This document shows, piece after piece, positions 24,848 to 32,773 of a DNA stretch of 34,560 bases. This DNA is from Chloroflexota bacterium. GTDB lineage: Bacteria > Chloroflexota > Anaerolineae > Aggregatilineales > Phototrophicaceae. Under the pieces are notes generated by a model. It had not been told where the DNA came from, did no database searches, and was given only the letters and a program-made list of their open reading frames with translations. The translations under genes and the position numbers were made by a program. Each line of letters starts with the position of its first letter. Position 1 is the stretch's first letter. The stretch is taken from NCBI GenBank assembly GCA_026707665.1, contig JAPOWK010000091.1, positions 1 through 34,560 of the forward strand, in the 5' to 3' direction.

Positions 24848-26002
24848 ATGGGCATCAGTATAGTCGAGGCGATTCCGCTGCGCATCAAGCGAGACGAGGC
24901 TTATCTGGGTGGCATTCCGCAAGCGGCTGATCCGGCCGCCTACTTCACCCGCCCGCCTTATCGCGCTCTGTACTCCGCCTACTTCGAGACGGCTTTCGTC
25001 AAGATCACGACCGACGACGGGATCATCGGCTGGGGCGAGGCCTTGTCGCCGGTTGCGCCGGAGGTCGTATGCACGATTATCGAGCAGTTGCTGGCGCCGG
25101 TTTTGATGGGACGGGACCCGCTCGATGGCAATGTGCTATGGAATGTCATGTACGATCTGATGCGCGAGCGCGGCTACTATGGCGGGTTCATGCTCGATGC
25201 CATCAGCGCTTGTGATACGGCGCTCTGGGACCTGCGCGGGAAGCTGTTGAACCAGCCCGTGTACAAGCTGCTGGGTGGCGCCTTCCGCGAGCGGATTCCT
25301 TGCTACGTATCCGGTTTGCCCCGGCCGACCGCCGAAGAGCGTGTTTCCCTGGCGCTGGAATTTGTCGAGGATGGATTCAGCGCCTTCAAGCTGGCGGCTG
25401 GTCATGGCCTACGCGCGGATGCCGCCAGCGTAAAGGCATTGCGCGATGCCCTGGGCGAAGAAACGGCTCTGCTTCTCGATGCCCATTGGGTCTACGCGCT
25501 GGATGAAGCGGTGCAGCTGGGTCATGCCTTGACCGACCAGGGCGTCGGCTTCTTTGAAGCGCCCATCAACCCGGAGGATATCGAATCGCACGCCCGGTTG
25601 GCGGCCGCCGTCGCCGTGCCCATCGCCCATGGCGAGACCGAGCGCACGCGTTATCAGTTCCGTCCCTGGCTGATGCAGAAAGCGGCTGACATTTTGCAGC
25701 CCGATGTCGGACGCGCCGGCATCTCGGAAACGATCAAGATTGCGGCGATGGCCGAAGCCTTTAATGTACGGATGGCGCCCCATCTCAGCGTGGGACTGGG
25801 AATATGCATTTCCGCTTCAATTCATGTGGCAGCGGCGATCCCAAATCTTTATATGCTGGAATATCAACCGCCGGTCTTTGCAATCGCGAACATGCTGCTC
25901 GAATCACCGCTTATTTGCGAGGCCGGCTATTATGAGATTCCTTCAGGCGCCGGACTCGGCGTGGAATTGGATGAGGGTCGATTGCTCGATCTTCAGGCGT
26001 AG
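24848..26002 (+). CDS. mandelate racemase/muconate lactonizing enzyme family protein (enolase superfamily)
   Basis: Predicted Mg-dependent sugar-acid dehydratase or racemase, 384 aa. The N-terminal capping domain (1-120) precedes a TIM barrel. Metal ligands are Asp211 (LLLDAHW), Glu237 (FFEAPI) and Glu263 (AHGETE). The His-Asp dyad of the mandelate racemase group is His312 (APHLS) with Asp286 (QPDVGRAG), and Glu338 ends the site. The K-x-K pair on strand two is reduced to K181-L-A. GGAGG lies 8 nt before the ATG. It is divergent from the DapA-fold gene, a combination typical of non-phosphorylating sugar-acid routes. Its last 10 nt overlap the convergent PhyH gene. Exact substrate unknown. Confidence 0.92.
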   Translation: MGISIVEAIPLRIKRDEAYLGGIPQAADPAAYFTRPPYRALYSAYFETAFVKITTDDGIIGWGEALSPVAPEVVCTIIEQLLAPVLMGRDPLDGNVLWNVMYDLMRERGYYGGFMLDAISACDTALWDLRGKLLNQPVYKLLGGAFRERIPCYVSGLPRPTAEERVSLALEFVEDGFSAFKLAAGHGLRADAASVKALRDALGEETALLLDAHWVYALDEAVQLGHALTDQGVGFFEAPINPEDIESHARLAAAVAVPIAHGETERTRYQFRPWLMQKAADILQPDVGRAGISETIKIAAMAEAFNVRMAPHLSVGLGICISASIHVAAAIPNLYMLEYQPPVFAIANMLLESPLICEAGYYEIPSGAGLGVELDEGRLLDLQA

Positions 26003-26838
26003 CGGCTGCGATCAAGTCCCGGTATAAGCGGGGGATTCGGACGCACGATCTGCAAGCGCTCAGGCGATAGGCGCGCGGCCAACTCGTCGGACACCTGGTA
26101 ACCGAAGCGGAAATTGCCCCAAGACGGACCGTAACGGAAAACGATGATGCGCCGCTCGCCGGCATTCACTCGCTCCGCCGAACCATGGCAGAGCGCGTCG
26201 ACAAAGAGCAGGACATCCCCGGCGTCCATGAAGACATTTAACGCGCCTTCCACATCGTCGACCGAGGCTACCTCCCGGCCCATGCCGTGTTTGCCCTCAT
26301 CCGGATGGGGAAAATGGGCTTTATGGCTGGCGGGCACGACCATGGTGTTGCCGTCGCCGGGTCCGATGTCGGTCAGCGCCATCAGGATGTTGATCTGCCC
26401 GCAATGGAAGCTGCCATTGTAGTAGCGGAATTGCGTGCGTTTGGTGCCTTCGTGGCCGCCGGAATGCAAGCCGATCGCCTCGCCGGGACCACGAACGTTA
26501 GCGAAGCACTCGTCAATGAAGAGCGGTCCGCGATTGTAATCGAAGCTGTCGGCGCCACCGACGAAGTACTTGACCTTTTCAATCCACGACGGATGATCAA
26601 TCAGCCTTTCAAACGCCGCGCCGCCTTCGTAGATCTGCTGTAAATTCACGCCATCGTCATCGCCGTAGGTGTGACCGTGCACATAACCATTCCATTCGCC
26701 GGCCTGAATCGGCAGCAGGGCGTCGATGGAGGCGTTGATATCGGCGACCTCCTGCTTGGACAGCGCGCCTTTCAGCAACAGAAAGCCGTTGAGGTCAAAG
26801 AAATAGCGTTCCCGTTCGGTAACTTGCATTGGCCTCAT
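25993..26838 (-). CDS. phytanoyl-CoA dioxygenase (PhyH) family protein with His-x-Gly motif
   Basis: Cupin-fold protein of the PhyH superfamily, 281 aa counted from ATG 26838 (ATG 26829, three codons in, is an equally possible start). The usual Fe(II) ligand motif His-x-Asp appears here as His125-Ser-Gly127 in GLHSGGHEG. The distal histidine is His218 in VDALCHGSAE, and Arg229/Arg230 are placed to bind 2-oxoglutarate. LTDIGPGDGNTMVVPASHK between them is typical of the superfamily. Loss of the acid is a feature of Fe/2OG halogenases but could also mean a different ligand or no redox activity. It is last in a seven-gene minus-strand run, 15 nt after the FAD enzyme, and converges on the enolase-family gene. 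Confidence 0.88.
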   Translation of the reverse strand: MRPMQVTERERYFFDLNGFLLLKGALSKQEVADINASIDALLPIQAGEWNGYVHGHTYGDDDGVNLQQIYEGGAAFERLIDHPSWIEKVKYFVGGADSFDYNRGPLFIDECFANVRGPGEAIGLHSGGHEGTKRTQFRYYNGSFHCGQINILMALTDIGPGDGNTMVVPASHKAHFPHPDEGKHGMGREVASVDDVEGALNVFMDAGDVLLFVDALCHGSAERVNAGERRIIVFRYGPSWGNFRFGYQVSDELAARLSPERLQIVRPNPPLIPGLDRSRYA

Positions 26839-26853
26839 TTCCTCGTATCTAGA

Positions 26854-29142
26854 TTATTCGTAACAGTGTAGCGCAAAGAGCGCCGCGGGCGCATCGCCCT
26901 GGCTCTCAATGATCTCGACCTGCAAGCGATCGGTCTCGATCGGCTCGTCGAGATCGAATCGGTTCGCTGTTTGATGATTGTCGGTTATTTCGGCAAGCAC
27001 GCGGCCAGCGCCAGTTCGCAGTCGATATCGCTTGACGGCGAAGGGCATGACATCCTCCGGATGACCACGCGTCACCGTCTCCATGGCGTGGTCAAAGTCT
27101 GTATCGAACATCAGCGTCACGCGGCTGATGCTCTGCGGCGCGAGCCATTTTACATCCAGGGTCGGAGCCTCATCATCGGGGTCGGCCACCCAGGCGTTCA
27201 CCTCAGCTACCGGGCGAGCTAAGCCGTTGCAGACGTTCTGCGGGTCGAAGCCGTTGATCGGCGGCGCGAATGTCATCGCCATGTTTTGACCATTGGGTCG
27301 GCGCGGAGGCGTCCAGAATTCGAACGCTTCGACGCCAATGTCTTCGTAGGGAATTTGGTCCCGCCAATATTGCAGCGCGAGCAAACCGGTGATGCGGCGG
27401 TCGCTCAGATGCAAGCGCAGGGCTGGATTCTCCGTGACGCAGACGAAGACGTAACGCGCGTCATCGATCAGGTGCTCAAAGTCAAGGTGGACCACTTGAC
27501 CATCGCCAGCGGACAAGTCGAAATTGAGCGTCCCCAAGATGACATCCGGCGTGTGATTATCCCGTATCGAGCTCATACGGAGCTGAACCTCTAGTGCTGT
27601 CTCTTCGGCAGCATCGACTCTGATCGTCATGCTAGGGACGCGGCCCCGCTGCAACGGCAACATCTGGGCGTAAGGGCGCTCTAGCGCGATCCGGGGACCA
27701 TCGTCGGGCAGCGCTTCCAGGCAGAGCTTGCTGGATGCGGTCACTGTCGCCTGCCTGACTAAGTTTGCGTCGTCATCCAATCTGAACTGCGGGATGTAGC
27801 CCCCGACCCGCTGCAAATCACGCTGCAGGAGCGCCACATTCTCCGGTTCGGCGATGTCCCGTGGCCGCAAGCCCCGCTGAACGCAGTGCGCCGCGGCCAT
27901 GCCGACCGATTGCGCCGCGCAAGCTAGCGTCAGCATCACCCGCGTCGAGCCGAAGGCGACGTGCGACGCGCTCATGATGCGGCCGGTGATGAACAGATTG
28001 CGGATATTCTTGCTGTACTGCGTGCGATAAGGCACCTGGTAAACGCCTTTGGCATGCCACTGGTCACAGCCGGGCAGCTCACTGAAAACGCCATCGGCCG
28101 GGTGCAAGTCAATCGACCAGCCGCCGAAGGAAATGGCGTCGTAATGCTGCCGCTGCTCGATGACATCCTGCTGGATCATCATATAATCGCCTTCGAAGCG
28201 CCGGCTCTCGCGCTTGCCGGGGATCTGCCCGACCCATTCCAGCGTAAGCGTCTCGGCATCGGGGAAAAGGCCCGAGTTCTTGATATGGTTCCAGACGCCG
28301 TATACGACCTTCCACAGCTGCCACTTTATGGTCTCGGTTTCGTGCACGGTATCCAGGCGGCCGCCGTATTCGATCCACCAGAGCCGACAGCCGTCAATGG
28401 CGGTGTTGAAGCTGCGGAAGCGCGGGATCTGTGTGATGTCTTCCAGCGCGTAGCTGGGCGGCACAAACTTGACCGGTTCGCCGATATCTTTCGTGTAGAA
28501 GTAAATCGAATGCCCGAGCAGATAGCCATATTCTTCGCTCGGGGCAAACTTCTCGCCAAATTCCTCGCTCGATTCGGCGCCCATGCGAAAAGCGGCGCCC
28601 GCCTGAAAAGCGACGATGCCATCGCCCGAGGCATCGCAGAAAAGCGGGGCAACCAATTCATATTGCGTCGAGTTCTGGCTGCAAAAGGCGGTGACCGATT
28701 CGATCGTCTCGCCGTCTGACTTGCTGACGCTGACCGCGGCTGTGTTGAGCAGCAGCGTGATATTTTCTTCCTTGACAACTTTTTCCAGCAGCACCGTGTC
28801 GAAGATCAGCGCGTTGCCTTCTTTGTTGCGATACATGTTCTCGACCAGGATTTCGTCGATGACCCCGCCTTCGCGCGCCCAGCGATTGTTATTGTTCATG
28901 TGAGAAGTGGCGCCCAGCGCCCACAGGCGGACCTCGCTGCTGGCGTTGCCGCCCAAAACCGGGCGATCCTGAACCAGCACAACCCGGATGCCGGCGCGCG
29001 CTGCGGTGATGGCGGCGCAGGTCCCCGCCAGCCCGCCGCCGACGATGACCAGATCGCTTTCAATACGCCTGGTCCGTGGAGGCCGAACTTCAGGCGAGAA
29101 GGGCTCGCTCAACATTCTTGGTATCTGATTGTTTTGTTTCAT
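26854..29142 (-). CDS. FAD-dependent oxidoreductase with C-terminal beta-sandwich domains
   Basis: 762 aa. Residues about 29-460 form an FAD-binding enzyme of the FAD_oxidored type: DLVIVGGGLAGTCAAITAA with the glycine loop at 35-40, VVLVQDRPVLGGNASSEVRLW, a mid-protein FCDASGDGIVAFQAG, and RNLFITGRIMSASHVAFGS near residue 380. Residues about 490-600 and 640-762 look like two beta-sandwich modules, the last resembling discoidin/F5-8C-type sugar-binding domains (VKWLAPQSISRVTLMFDTD). No signal peptide is visible. It lies between two PhyH genes with gaps of 40 and 15 nt, so all three may act on one molecule. The substrate and electron acceptor are unknown. Confidence 0.88.
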   Translation of the reverse strand: MKQNNQIPRMLSEPFSPEVRPPRTRRIESDLVIVGGGLAGTCAAITAARAGIRVVLVQDRPVLGGNASSEVRLWALGATSHMNNNNRWAREGGVIDEILVENMYRNKEGNALIFDTVLLEKVVKEENITLLLNTAAVSVSKSDGETIESVTAFCSQNSTQYELVAPLFCDASGDGIVAFQAGAAFRMGAESSEEFGEKFAPSEEYGYLLGHSIYFYTKDIGEPVKFVPPSYALEDITQIPRFRSFNTAIDGCRLWWIEYGGRLDTVHETETIKWQLWKVVYGVWNHIKNSGLFPDAETLTLEWVGQIPGKRESRRFEGDYMMIQQDVIEQRQHYDAISFGGWSIDLHPADGVFSELPGCDQWHAKGVYQVPYRTQYSKNIRNLFITGRIMSASHVAFGSTRVMLTLACAAQSVGMAAAHCVQRGLRPRDIAEPENVALLQRDLQRVGGYIPQFRLDDDANLVRQATVTASSKLCLEALPDDGPRIALERPYAQMLPLQRGRVPSMTIRVDAAEETALEVQLRMSSIRDNHTPDVILGTLNFDLSAGDGQVVHLDFEHLIDDARYVFVCVTENPALRLHLSDRRITGLLALQYWRDQIPYEDIGVEAFEFWTPPRRPNGQNMAMTFAPPINGFDPQNVCNGLARPVAEVNAWVADPDDEAPTLDVKWLAPQSISRVTLMFDTDFDHAMETVTRGHPEDVMPFAVKRYRLRTGAGRVLAEITDNHQTANRFDLDEPIETDRLQVEIIESQGDAPAALFALHCYE

Positions 29143-29182
29143 GATGCGCTTTTCCGAGTAGATTCTCTGATTGTTCGGTGGC

Positions 29183-30034
29183 TCAGTGGCCGTGTCGATC
29201 CCGCTCGATGCCGTGTTTTTCGCACCAGGCGTTCAGCGGATTGACGCCCCCCTCCGGCTGGAATTCCACGGTCTCGTCTACCTCTTCGCCTACCAGGTAG
29301 CGCTCAATCTCGCTGAGCTTATCCACAAATGAGGCTTCCTGTTTGACAAAGTCCAACGGTTTCAGCCAACGATAACAGTAGCCGATCATGACGCATTTGC
29401 GCGTGATGTCGCTGAAATTGGGCGCGCCGGCGTGCCAGGTGCGATACTCAAAAATGACGCAATCGCCAGGATTGAGCAGGGGTTCTATGGCTGTTTCTGG
29501 ATCGGTCTCGCCTTCGGGAATCTCAATGTGCTCGGTGAGCCGGTTGCTGCCCGGCGCCAACATGGTGACACCGGAATTTGGCTCGCTTAGGTCGGTCAAG
29601 TAGAAGGCGCATTTCAAACCCAGGCGCGGATAATTGTCTTGACCCAAATCGAACGACGTACGGCCGCCATCGCGATGCCAGCCGGGCCGCCGAACCGTAT
29701 CGGGCGTGCCCGGCGGGTCCGGATGACGGTAGATGAGATGGCTGGTCGAAAGCTGCAAATTCGAACCCAGGAGTTGAATCACCAGCGGCAGGGTGACGCT
29801 GTTGGTCAAGAGCGGGATAAAGGCGTCGTCCATCACAATGCAATTACGAAAGCCGTCGTAGAATTCGCTTGTCTGGTGGCGATTGACGCGCTCATCGGTG
29901 GCGATGAGGCGGTCGCCCGCTTCGATTAACCGGTTGATGGTATCTTCATCGAGAGCGTTGCGAACGATCAAATAACCTTCTTCGCGGAATTGCCTCCGCT
30001 GTTCGTCTGTCAACTTTGTGAATTCCTTGTTCAT
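29183..30034 (-). CDS. phytanoyl-CoA dioxygenase (PhyH) family Fe(II)/2-oxoglutarate oxygenase
   Basis: Predicted hydroxylase or oxidative dealkylase, 283 aa. Unlike its neighbour downstream it has the full facial triad: His120-Arg-Asp122 in PGWHRDGGRTSF and His201 in RTWHAGAPN, with Arg212 to hold 2-oxoglutarate. GYLIVRNALDEDTINRLIEAGD is the familiar PhyH N-terminus, and MLAPGSNRLTEH the strand before the distal His. It lies 35 nt after the unknown propeller-like gene and 40 nt before the FAD enzyme. In this setting removal of an O-methyl or N-methyl group, or hydroxylation of an imported compound, is plausible; this is inference. Confidence 0.92.
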   Translation of the reverse strand: MNKEFTKLTDEQRRQFREEGYLIVRNALDEDTINRLIEAGDRLIATDERVNRHQTSEFYDGFRNCIVMDDAFIPLLTNSVTLPLVIQLLGSNLQLSTSHLIYRHPDPPGTPDTVRRPGWHRDGGRTSFDLGQDNYPRLGLKCAFYLTDLSEPNSGVTMLAPGSNRLTEHIEIPEGETDPETAIEPLLNPGDCVIFEYRTWHAGAPNFSDITRKCVMIGYCYRWLKPLDFVKQEASFVDKLSEIERYLVGEEVDETVEFQPEGGVNPLNAWCEKHGIERDRHGH

Positions 30035-30069
30035 TTTTGTCCATCCGTTTCATTGGCTATGTGACTTGA

Positions 30070-31455
30070 TTAAGTATACGTGAAATAGGCCGTCGCCACA
30101 GTGTCATTCAGGCAGCGCAGGCGAACCCAGTGGGCGCTGTATCCATCGGGAAAGGCATGATGGACGTAGCCGCCCGCAGGCACTTCGAATTTGTCGTACG
30201 TTCGCCACTTGCCATTGCCGAGGAAATCGACCTCCAGCGCAAGATGTGCCGTCGAATCGGCGTCGTTGGTCAGATGCAGCGCCTTCTTGTCAAAGCCGGT
30301 CATCAGGTAGGCGTCCGAGGTTTCTCCGGCCGCGACTTCGTCCTCCCACCATACGCCGCCCCAGCCGGCCGGCTTGCCGAAATTCCATAGATCGTCGGTC
30401 TTGCCGAAATACAAACCCGATTGTGGCTCGCCCGCCAGGTGGTTGGCGCCGTTATGCGGGCTGGCGTTGTCCGCGCCCAGCACGAGCATTCCCCGATACG
30501 TGCAAAAATCGCCGTGCACCCAGAGGTGGGTCGAGATCGGTCGAACGCCCCAGATGTGATTGTCGTAAGCCCAGGTCGAAAGCTCGTAGAACATGCCATG
30601 GCAATCCATGATGAAGCGCTCATGATCGACTTCACGGATGCGGGGCCACTCGGTCTGCCACATGTGATCGAAACAGTGGCTGGCTTTGGGCAGGCGGTAG
30701 CGTTTCCACTCGCCATTGGCATCGGTGTACACCTGGAGAATCGCCGAGCGCTTGTCCCAACCCATGGCGAAGATCGTGCCAGCGAAGTTGCCGCGGCCAT
30801 TCACTTCAATGAAGGGATTGCGCTCGATGACGGTCCAGCTTTCGCCGTCCCACTCCGCCAGTCGCCCGGCCGCTGCGACGCCGCTGAAATCGCGCTCGTC
30901 ATAACTGTTATTGGCGACGACAACGCGCCCAAAGTTGCTGTATGCCGCCTTGAAATGCGCGTACTGATGATCGGGCACGCCAAGCTCGACGGTGAGATCA
31001 GCCAGAAAGCGCGTCTCCAGCGTGTGGACATTCAGCTCATAGAACTCGCCTTCCATGCCCAGCATGTAGACCCAATTTTCCTGGTAAGTCAGATGACGCA
31101 TTGTCGAGCAGAGCCGCACCTCCAGCAAATCTTCGATGGTACGGACCTTGCCCTCGGCGTCGATAACGTGCGGTCCGATGAAGAGCTGGTTGGATTCCCA
31201 ATGCACCATGCGGTTGGTATAGGTGCCGACATAACTGGCTGGATGTTTAGTCATCTCCAGCCGCTCGTTGATGCTGTAGAGCCCGGTGCCGACGCCGCTG
31301 GCGGACTTGTGGGAGACATAAGTGACCAGCCAGAGCTTCCCCGCCCATGCCATCATGGCGCCGACGCCGCATTCTGTGCGCGGCGGACCCAACTCGGCAC
31401 TCAGCGCCAGATGCGGATAGACGCCGCTCACGTTTTGGTATTGGCTGGACGCCAT
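30070..31455 (-). CDS. unrecognised propeller-like protein
   Basis: 461 aa, no signal peptide, no membrane segment. I do not recognise a named family. Repeated strands rich in Trp, Tyr and Gly (KLWLVTYVS, NWVYMLGMEGEFYELNV, GRLAEWDGESWTVIE, TIFAMGWDKRSAILQVYT, GMLVLGADNASPH) suggest a beta-propeller of about 350 residues, followed by a beta-sandwich-like tail (about 375-461) ending VRLRCLNDTVATAYFTYT. The motif HCFDHMWQTEWPRI...FIMDCHGMFYEL carries His, Asp and Cys residues that could bind metal or substrate. It is 14 nt after the sulfatase and 35 nt before the PhyH gene, so it should be co-expressed. It might be a lyase or an isomerase; no function is claimed. Confidence 0.75.
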   Translation of the reverse strand: MASSQYQNVSGVYPHLALSAELGPPRTECGVGAMMAWAGKLWLVTYVSHKSASGVGTGLYSINERLEMTKHPASYVGTYTNRMVHWESNQLFIGPHVIDAEGKVRTIEDLLEVRLCSTMRHLTYQENWVYMLGMEGEFYELNVHTLETRFLADLTVELGVPDHQYAHFKAAYSNFGRVVVANNSYDERDFSGVAAAGRLAEWDGESWTVIERNPFIEVNGRGNFAGTIFAMGWDKRSAILQVYTDANGEWKRYRLPKASHCFDHMWQTEWPRIREVDHERFIMDCHGMFYELSTWAYDNHIWGVRPISTHLWVHGDFCTYRGMLVLGADNASPHNGANHLAGEPQSGLYFGKTDDLWNFGKPAGWGGVWWEDEVAAGETSDAYLMTGFDKKALHLTNDADSTAHLALEVDFLGNGKWRTYDKFEVPAGGYVHHAFPDGYSAHWVRLRCLNDTVATAYFTYT

Positions 31456-31469
31456 TGTCTTTCGCCTTT

Positions 31470-32762
31470 CTACGATGTCAATTCAGTCGGATCTGCAGCG
31501 ACGCCAGCGACAACGCGATTGTGCCAACTGGTCAATGCCGACTGCAATGCCGACTGGATGCCGGCGCAATCGGGATCGTGAAGACGATTTTCCAATTCGA
31601 AGGGATCTTCTGCGATGCGGTAAAGCGCCGCCGGCGATAGCGTTCGGTTCTCGGTTACCAATTTCCAGGTCTGCGAGGTGGCGCAGAAATTCTGAAATTC
31701 GCTTATCACTATCCGGTCTTCATCAGCAGTTCCGCCCTCAATCTGCGCCCGCAGCGAGATACCTTCAGCCGTTAGTGGCCGATCGACGCCGGCGTAATCG
31801 AGCAGGGTCGGCATCAAGTCTACCGTCGCCGCCAGCTGGCTGGTTCTATGTCCGCTTGCCTGGCCCGGCGCCCGCGCAATCAGTGGCACGTGCAGCGATT
31901 CTTCGAACATCACGCCCTTGCCAAATAGTCCGTGCGCGCCCGCCATCTCGCCATGATCCGATGTGAATAGCACCAGCGTATTCTCGCGCAAGCCCAGTTC
32001 GTCCAGCCGGCTGAGCAAGCGCCCGAAGGCGGCATCAAGCTGGCTGATCTCGCCAAAGTAAAGTTGTCGGAAGGTCGCCGCGTCGTAGTCCGCGCTCCAG
32101 TGCGGCATGTCATACCAGGTGGCGGCATCGGCGTTTGCTTCCATTAGCAGGTCTAGGCCGCGGTAGAGATCGAGAAATTCGCGCGGTGGCGAGCAGGGCG
32201 GGTGCGGTGCTTGATAGGACAAGACAATGAAGAAGGGATTCCTGCCGCTGGCCGCCAGCTCCAGCTGCCGCAGCGCGATATCGGTCATGGAGTCGGTCTC
32301 ATGACCGGGCATTTCTATAGGACCGTTTGGATCATCGCGCCAGATCAAGCCGGCATGGTGATCAACATGATGACTTTCCCAGCCGATGAAATGCTGAAAG
32401 CCGGCGCGCTGCTCGGGGGGCACCCAGCGGTTCTCTTGCGGGGCGCCGCTAAGGTGCCATTTCCCAACATAATGCGTCGCGTAGCCGGCCGCGTTGAGAT
32501 GGTCTCCGAGGCTAGGCGCATCAGCCGGATAAGACTGCCCGTTACTCAGAATACCGGTCTGCGACGGATAGCGCCCGCTGAGCAGGCAGCCACGGTATGG
32601 CGTGCAAACCGGCGATGTGGTGATGGCTCGCTCGAAGACCGTGCTTTCAGCAGCGAAACGGTCGAGATACGGCGTCCGCACAATTGGGTGGCCATACGTG
32701 GGCAGCCAGCGCGCGCCCAATTGATCGACCAGCACAAAGAGGATGTTCGGTCGCGAAGCCAT
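31470..32762 (-). CDS. type I sulfatase (formylglycine-dependent), cytoplasmic
   Basis: 430 aa sulfate-ester hydrolase. The opening MASRPNILFVLVDQLGARW places Asp13-Gln14 in the metal site. Cys53 in PVCTPYRGCLLSGRYP is the formylglycine site in the C-x-P-x-R form; the residue before Arg is Tyr instead of the usual Ser or Ala. VGKWHLSG and LFTSDHGEMAGAHGLFGKG provide further metal and sulfate contacts. It has no signal peptide. It starts 11 nt after the MalG-like permease gene, tying desulfation directly to sugar import. It differs clearly from the sulfatase at 22233-23648 and probably has another substrate or regiospecificity. Confidence 0.93.
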   Translation of the reverse strand: MASRPNILFVLVDQLGARWLPTYGHPIVRTPYLDRFAAESTVFERAITTSPVCTPYRGCLLSGRYPSQTGILSNGQSYPADAPSLGDHLNAAGYATHYVGKWHLSGAPQENRWVPPEQRAGFQHFIGWESHHVDHHAGLIWRDDPNGPIEMPGHETDSMTDIALRQLELAASGRNPFFIVLSYQAPHPPCSPPREFLDLYRGLDLLMEANADAATWYDMPHWSADYDAATFRQLYFGEISQLDAAFGRLLSRLDELGLRENTLVLFTSDHGEMAGAHGLFGKGVMFEESLHVPLIARAPGQASGHRTSQLAATVDLMPTLLDYAGVDRPLTAEGISLRAQIEGGTADEDRIVISEFQNFCATSQTWKLVTENRTLSPAALYRIAEDPFELENRLHDPDCAGIQSALQSALTSWHNRVVAGVAADPTELTS

Positions 32763-32773
32763 CGCCGCGAGAC

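Noticed and set aside
30421..31581. 386-codon open frame on the plus strand opposite the propeller-like protein
   Set aside because: The minus strand has tight operon spacing and a protein with regular strand pattern; the plus frame has no ribosome site and no motif.
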